A stretch of 35,946 nt of DNA from Bacillota bacterium (lineage in GTDB: Bacteria; Bacillota; Clostridia; Lachnospirales; Lachnospiraceae): NCBI GenBank assembly GCA_023399455.1, contig JAEWPN010000133.1, positions 1-35,946 on the forward strand. Direction: 5' to 3'. Under the pieces are notes generated by a model that did not search any database, was not told where the DNA came from, and saw nothing but the letters and a program-made list of their open reading frames with translations. Position 1 is the stretch's first letter; the number at the start of each line of letters is the position of its first letter. Shown in pieces: positions 31,961-35,946 of the stretch. The translations under genes and the position numbers were made by a program.

Positions 31961-34858
31961 ATGAATATAAGGAACGGAAAGATAAAGATTTTCGGTATGC
32001 TGGGTGCGGCAGCGGTGGTTTTGCTGCTTTTGCTTCCGGCAGTGCAGCTTCATGCAGAAGAAAACAGGGTAAGAGTAGGGTATTTTATTATGCCGGGTTA
32101 TCAGGAATCCACCGAGGGGGGGAGCCATTGGGGCTTCGGCTATGACTATCTGCAGGAAATTGCAAGGTATACCGGATGGAAATATGAATTCGTAGAAACT
32201 TCGTGGGCAGAATGCTTGGAGATGCTGGAAAACGGAGAACTGGATATCGTAACCTATGCGAAAGACTCACCGGAGGATAGGGAGCGTTTTGAATTTTCCA
32301 AGTATCCCATGGGAATGACCTCCTCCGTGCTGACGATTCGCTCCGGCGCAACTGGTTTTTATTATTACAATGATTTTGCAGATTTTGACGCAATGAAGAT
32401 AGGCGCTGTGAGAGGCAGCGGTTTAGCGGAGGAAGTGAGAACGCTTTTTAAAGAGTATGACATATCCATGTCGCTTCAGCTTTTCAATACGGAGAAGGAG
32501 CTTCAAGAAGCACTCAGTACGAAAACTATCGACGCGATTGCGGCGGGCAATCATCGCAGGCTGGATAATGAGAAGATAATAGCCACCTTCAACGCAGCAC
32601 CGTTTTATGCGATCACGCAAAGGGGAAATAAGAGCACTATGGCTCAGTTAGATTATGCCATGGAAGAAATCATGCTGGCTAACCCTTATTTCGAGAAGGA
32701 ACTGTACGATAAATATTTCGAGGAGAACGTTGCGGGCAAGGTTGCTTTGACCCGTGAGGAAAAGGCTTATGTGGACGAACATAAGACGGTTAAGATGGCG
32801 GCCTCACCGGATTCAAAGGCTATGTGTTATTATGACGGCAGCAAGTATACGGGAATCACTATCGACAGCATCAAGGCTCTCGGAAGGGAAGTCGGGGTGG
32901 AAGTGGAGTATGTGGAGACGAAGTCATACAAGGAGAGTCTGGAACTGCTGAATAAGGGCGAGGTGGATCTTGTCGGCGATTTCTACACCAATTATGGCTG
33001 GGGAGAGAAGAACGAAGTGATATTGACAGCTCCATATATGGAGGAGCAGTACATTGAGGTGCGCCGTAAGGGCAAGGAAATGCCGAAACGAGAAATGAAG
33101 GTAGCTACCTGCGAGAATTTTTTCTTTAATACCGCATATATATCAGAGTATTACTCAGAGGAGAACATAGCTTATTACGATACGGAGACAGAGTGCGTCA
33201 ATGCAGTACGAAGGGGAGAAGCGGACGTTACTTTTGTCAATCAATATACGGCTAAGATATTGCTCAAGGATAACAAGAACCTGAAATTAAAAACGTACAT
33301 TCTCTACGATGCGGATCACGGTCTATCAATAGCAGTGACGGAGGATAATAAACTTCTGTGCTCGATTTTTAATAAAGCGATTTCTAATCTGGATTCTAAT
33401 GAAATCATGCAGATAGCAGAAAAACACACGCAGGAGAGCGAGCAGGTATCCTTGCTTAGCTATATCTATGCTAATCCGGTGCAGTCCATCGTGATCCTAT
33501 GCGTGGCGTTCGGCATGCTGGTGTTCGGCATGCTCTATTTCATTATTGTGAGGAGAAGATACAACAGGCATATTTATGAGCTGGCTTACCGGGATAAGCT
33601 TACCGGGCTTGGCAATATTTATTCCTTTGAGGATACGATAGAAAAACGCTGGCTTGAGCACAGAGGGAAAGAGGTTTTTATCATTTCCATGGATATCAGC
33701 CATTTTGCGACGATCAATGAGACATACGGGAGGGGTATCGGAGATTATACCATAAGCTATGTGGGCAGAAGATTGAACGAGCTGTATGGCGAGGAGGGAA
33801 TCATCGCCAGAAGTAAGGTGGATAATTTTCTGATTTTTGGAATTGCCGACAGAGAAGGGAAGATTTCCGAATGGATGAATGCGATCAAGAGGGAAATCGG
33901 AATATTAGTATTCGAAGAAGGCGGGATGGGAAGAAACGAGATTACGATCAACTATAATTTTGGTGTCACCATAGCACAGTGTACGAGAAGTACTTTGGTC
34001 AAGACTCTTATCGATCATGCCGAAATGGCAAGGAAGGCGGCGAAACGGGGGAATGCACATCTTTGCTATTTCAACGAGGAAATGGAGCAGCAGCTTCTTC
34101 GGGAAAAGAACATTGAGGATTGCATGGGAAGCGCACTTGCACTGGGAGAATTTCAGGTATATTATCAGCCGAAGTACTGTATGGCGGATAATGAAATTGT
34201 TGGTGCAGAGGCGCTCGTCAGATGGCAGAATAAGGACTACGGATTTATGAGTCCGGCCGAATTCATCCCTATTTTCGAGAGGAACGGCTTTATCGTGGAA
34301 TTGGATTTCTATGTGATGGAGCAGGTGTACAAGATGCTGCATGGGCGGCTGGAACGGGGGGAAAAGACGGTCCGAATATCGATTAACCAGTCCAGGCTTC
34401 ATTTTGCGCAGAAGAATTATATTGAGAGACTGAATGAACTGCGGGATAAATATGGTATTCCCAGGGAGCTTATTGAGCTGGAGCTGACGGAATCCATTTT
34501 TGCACATATGAAGGATATAAGTGAAATGGTGGATAAACTGAAGGCAAATGGGTATTATTTATCTGTAGATGATTTTGGCGCAGGCTATTCCTCGCTGAAT
34601 ATGCTTAAGGAAATTTCCATCGATACATTGAAAATAGACAAGGACTTTTTAAGCGGCGAAGATAAGAGCGAGAGGTATCAGAAGGTAATTCAAAAGGTGG
34701 TGGAGCTCGCAAACGATCTCAATATGGACATAATATGTGAAGGCGTAGAACGGGAAGAACAGGCTAAATTCCTGCAAAGCATAGGCTGTATGTATGCGCA
34801 GGGATATTTATATGCGAAGCCTATGGCAGAAAAGGACTTTCTGCAATTGCTGACTTAG
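31961..34858 (+). CDS. SBP-degenerate GGDEF-EAL membrane phosphodiesterase
   Basis: A 965-residue membrane signalling protein. A signal sequence with likely cleavage after LHA precedes two tandem bacterial substrate-binding (SBP_bac_3) domains outside the cell (about residues 36-250 and 275-490; RVGYFIMPGYQE and VKMAASPDSKAMCYYD open each). A membrane helix lies at about 508-533. Inside the cell is a GGDEF domain whose signature is replaced by KVDNF (619-623), so it should not make cyclic di-GMP. The EAL domain is intact: EAL at 750-752 in GAEALVRW, LELTESIF, SVDDFGAGYSSLNML and EGVEREEQAKFL. It should therefore hydrolyse cyclic di-GMP in response to an amino-acid-like ligand. AGAAGGAAAG precedes the ATG; two TATAAT-like elements lie near 31919-31935. 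Confidence 0.93.
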   Translation: MNIRNGKIKIFGMLGAAAVVLLLLLPAVQLHAEENRVRVGYFIMPGYQESTEGGSHWGFGYDYLQEIARYTGWKYEFVETSWAECLEMLENGELDIVTYAKDSPEDRERFEFSKYPMGMTSSVLTIRSGATGFYYYNDFADFDAMKIGAVRGSGLAEEVRTLFKEYDISMSLQLFNTEKELQEALSTKTIDAIAAGNHRRLDNEKIIATFNAAPFYAITQRGNKSTMAQLDYAMEEIMLANPYFEKELYDKYFEENVAGKVALTREEKAYVDEHKTVKMAASPDSKAMCYYDGSKYTGITIDSIKALGREVGVEVEYVETKSYKESLELLNKGEVDLVGDFYTNYGWGEKNEVILTAPYMEEQYIEVRRKGKEMPKREMKVATCENFFFNTAYISEYYSEENIAYYDTETECVNAVRRGEADVTFVNQYTAKILLKDNKNLKLKTYILYDADHGLSIAVTEDNKLLCSIFNKAISNLDSNEIMQIAEKHTQESEQVSLLSYIYANPVQSIVILCVAFGMLVFGMLYFIIVRRRYNRHIYELAYRDKLTGLGNIYSFEDTIEKRWLEHRGKEVFIISMDISHFATINETYGRGIGDYTISYVGRRLNELYGEEGIIARSKVDNFLIFGIADREGKISEWMNAIKREIGILVFEEGGMGRNEITINYNFGVTIAQCTRSTLVKTLIDHAEMARKAAKRGNAHLCYFNEEMEQQLLREKNIEDCMGSALALGEFQVYYQPKYCMADNEIVGAEALVRWQNKDYGFMSPAEFIPIFERNGFIVELDFYVMEQVYKMLHGRLERGEKTVRISINQSRLHFAQKNYIERLNELRDKYGIPRELIELELTESIFAHMKDISEMVDKLKANGYYLSVDDFGAGYSSLNMLKEISIDTLKIDKDFLSGEDKSERYQKVIQKVVELANDLNMDIICEGVEREEQAKFLQSIGCMYAQGYLYAKPMAEKDFLQLLT

Positions 34859-34890
34859 AACATATGGCTTAGTTAAGAAAAGAGGCATTA

Positions 34891-35790
34891 ATGAATAGAA
34901 TACTGGGTCTCGATAAAAAATTTGTAATCTATGAAACGAACAGACTGCTCGGCTCCGTGGGAGGTATGCTCTTATATGCCATAGGCGTAAATCTGTTCAT
35001 CGTCCCCCAAGGGCTGTATACAGGGGGAATTATGGGACTTTGTCAGGTAATACGTACTGTGTTGGCGGAGTACATGGGACTGTCGTTTCGTAACTTCGAT
35101 ATTGCGGGCTTAATTTATTATGTAGTAAACATTCCGCTTTTCATTGTGGCGATCAAGAAGCTGGGACGAATATTTTTCGCCAAGACGGTCATTTGTGTAA
35201 CGGCAATGTCGTTTTTCCTCTTCATCGTATATATTCCATCCATGCCGATTATGGACGATAAGCTGGCCTCCTGCCTTATCGGCGGAATTCTCTGCGGTGC
35301 AGGCATCGGGCTTTGCCTGAAAATGGGAAGTTCCGACGGCGGAACGGATATATTGGGTGTACTGTTAATTCGCTGGAAGAAGGATTTCAGCGTAGGCAAG
35401 GTAACATTGATCGTAAACGTAGTACTGTATCTCATATGCCTGTTCCTGTTCGACGTGGAGACCGTGATATATTCCTTGATTTTTGCTGCCGTAAGCTCCT
35501 TCGCGGTGGATAAGGTATATTCCCAGAACATTAACGTGGAAGTGAACATCATCACGAAGAATGCCAGCGAGGAAATGGAGCAGGAGATATTCACGAAGCT
35601 GGAACGGGGAATCACCAAATGGAAGGCCCTGGGCGCGTACACGGATAATAACGCGGAAGTATTGTATATGGTAATATCGAAATATGAGATCGGACGGTTG
35701 AAATATATCATACGTAAATATGATCCGAGTGCTTTTGTGGTGATCAATGAGGGTGTGAATGTAAGCGGGAATTTCCTGAAGAAATTATAA
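34891..35790 (+). CDS. YitT-family membrane protein (DUF161/DUF2179)
   Basis: A 299-residue protein with about five N-terminal membrane helices (LLGSVGGMLLYAIGVNLFIVP, FFAKTVICVTAMSFFLFIVYI) carrying GLYTGGIMGLCQVI and KMGSSDGGTDILGVLLIRWKKDFSVGKVTLIVN, the YitT_membrane signature. A cytosolic DUF2179 domain follows (about residues 210-295, VEVNIITKNASEEMEQEIF and PSAFVVINEGVNVSG). The function of this family is not established; ion or metabolite transport has been suggested. An AAAGAGG ribosome binding site is present. It lies 32 nt after the EAL gene and may share its transcript. An IS3-family end begins 35 nt after its stop. Confidence 0.9.
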   Translation: MNRILGLDKKFVIYETNRLLGSVGGMLLYAIGVNLFIVPQGLYTGGIMGLCQVIRTVLAEYMGLSFRNFDIAGLIYYVVNIPLFIVAIKKLGRIFFAKTVICVTAMSFFLFIVYIPSMPIMDDKLASCLIGGILCGAGIGLCLKMGSSDGGTDILGVLLIRWKKDFSVGKVTLIVNVVLYLICLFLFDVETVIYSLIFAAVSSFAVDKVYSQNINVEVNIITKNASEEMEQEIFTKLERGITKWKALGAYTDNNAEVLYMVISKYEIGRLKYIIRKYDPSAFVVINEGVNVSGNFLKKL

Positions 35791-35848
35791 TATAATATTA
35801 AGAAAGAAGAGATGTCCGGATGATGTGACCCCAATAAGTTAGACTTTA

Positions 35849-35878
35849 TTAGCGAGACAGCTTCGGCTGCCTCGCTAA
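35849..35878 (+). terminator. Hairpin with cUUCGg loop inside the IS end
   Basis: TTAGCGAGACAGC (35849-35861) pairs with GCTGCCTCGCTAA (35866-35878) over 13 positions with one mismatch, closed by C-TTCG-G. A short T-run follows on the plus strand. It may stop outside transcription from entering the element. Confidence 0.8.
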
Positions 35879-35880
35879 TT

Positions 35881-35946
35881 TTATGCAGCCAAGAGATTGA
35901 GCCTGTATTGTACAGGGCTCATCCATCCTAGTTTTTCTTTGATTCT
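35881..35946 (-). CDS. IS3-family transposase OrfB, C-terminal fragment
   Basis: The last 21 codons and stop of a transposase run in from beyond the right edge. The fragment contains RIKEKLGWMSPVQYR, the recognisable C-terminal end of IS3-family integrase-type transposases (the final helix after the DDE domain). The catalytic residues lie outside the window, so whether the element is intact cannot be judged. Confidence 0.85.
   Translation of the reverse strand, partial: RIKEKLGWMSPVQYRLNLLAA

Larger units (their letters stand above)
35826..35946 (-). mobile_element. End of an IS3-family insertion sequence, cut by the window
   Basis: TGACCCCAATAAGTTAGAC (from 35826) matches the terminal inverted repeat style of IS3-group (IS150-like) elements. 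A transposase C-terminus on the minus strand follows. No target-site duplication can be checked because the other end is outside the window. Confidence 0.85.

Noticed and set aside
33905..34507. 200-residue minus-strand ORF inside the EAL gene
   Set aside because: It is antisense to the EAL domain coding sequence. No ribosome binding site or protein-like composition was found.
1..35946. tRNA genes, rRNA genes or CRISPR arrays
   Set aside because: No cloverleaf with a T-loop GGTTCGAAT-type motif, no rRNA segments and no regularly spaced direct repeats were seen on either strand by eye.

Overview
The window looks like a chromosomal segment of a low-to-medium GC anaerobic Bacillota bacterium, most likely class Clostridia and Lachnospiraceae-like. 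This is inferred from strong sigma-A promoters, AGGAGG-type ribosome binding sites, a leucine T-box leader, YqhD-type alcohol dehydrogenase, DUF3892 and YitT proteins, and VanR/VanS-style signalling. No rRNA, tRNA or CRISPR array was seen. The first gene (nadA) starts at base 17, and the right edge cuts into an IS3-family element.

Layout. 1-3139: the de novo NAD operon nadA-nadB-nadC, closed by a terminator. 3215-5531: a small unrecognised protein and a GMC-family FAD dehydrogenase, probably two subunits of one enzyme. 5581-6180 (minus): a two-repeat protein of unknown function. 6285-8290: a consensus promoter, an unusual leucine T-box leader with two T-box/terminator modules behind one specifier stem, and leuA. 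8330-13138: mixed metabolic and signalling genes: a PPOx-like flavoprotein, hemerythrin overlapping CheX, an iron/zinc alcohol dehydrogenase, and a membrane diguanylate cyclase followed by a CatA-like acetyltransferase. 13198-13740: a non-coding, structured transcription unit of about 500 nt with its own promoter and intrinsic terminator, holding a possible 20-codon ORF. 13844-19434: a five-gene polyamine operon (arginine decarboxylase, spermidine-synthase-like protein, agmatinase, carboxynorspermidine/carboxyspermidine dehydrogenase and decarboxylase). It can run arginine to agmatine to putrescine to spermidine without decarboxylated SAM; no speD is present.

19435-21983: a cytosolic Cu/Zn-SOD-like protein, CorA and an EamA transporter. 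21993-24587: a serine recombinase (minus) and a chemoreceptor (plus) separated by an AT-rich region. That region has a perfect 21-bp inverted repeat, each copy centred on a dyad with an asymmetric 2-bp middle, enclosing 120 bp with a candidate promoter. This is what an invertible promoter (phase switch) run by the neighbouring recombinase would look like, and one repeat lies inside a long terminator-like hairpin whose arms inversion would separate. I regard this as the most interesting system in the window, with the 13.2-13.7 kb RNA and the duplicated T-box next.

24642-35946: a DUF3892 protein, an AraC regulator divergent from a GH3 beta-glucosidase, an OmpR-type response regulator with its histidine kinase, a large substrate-binding/degenerate GGDEF/EAL membrane protein, a YitT-family protein and the end of an IS3-family element. 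Several signalling genes (diguanylate cyclase, EAL protein, CheX, chemoreceptor) suggest a motile or surface-adapting lifestyle, but no flagellar or core chemotaxis genes are here.
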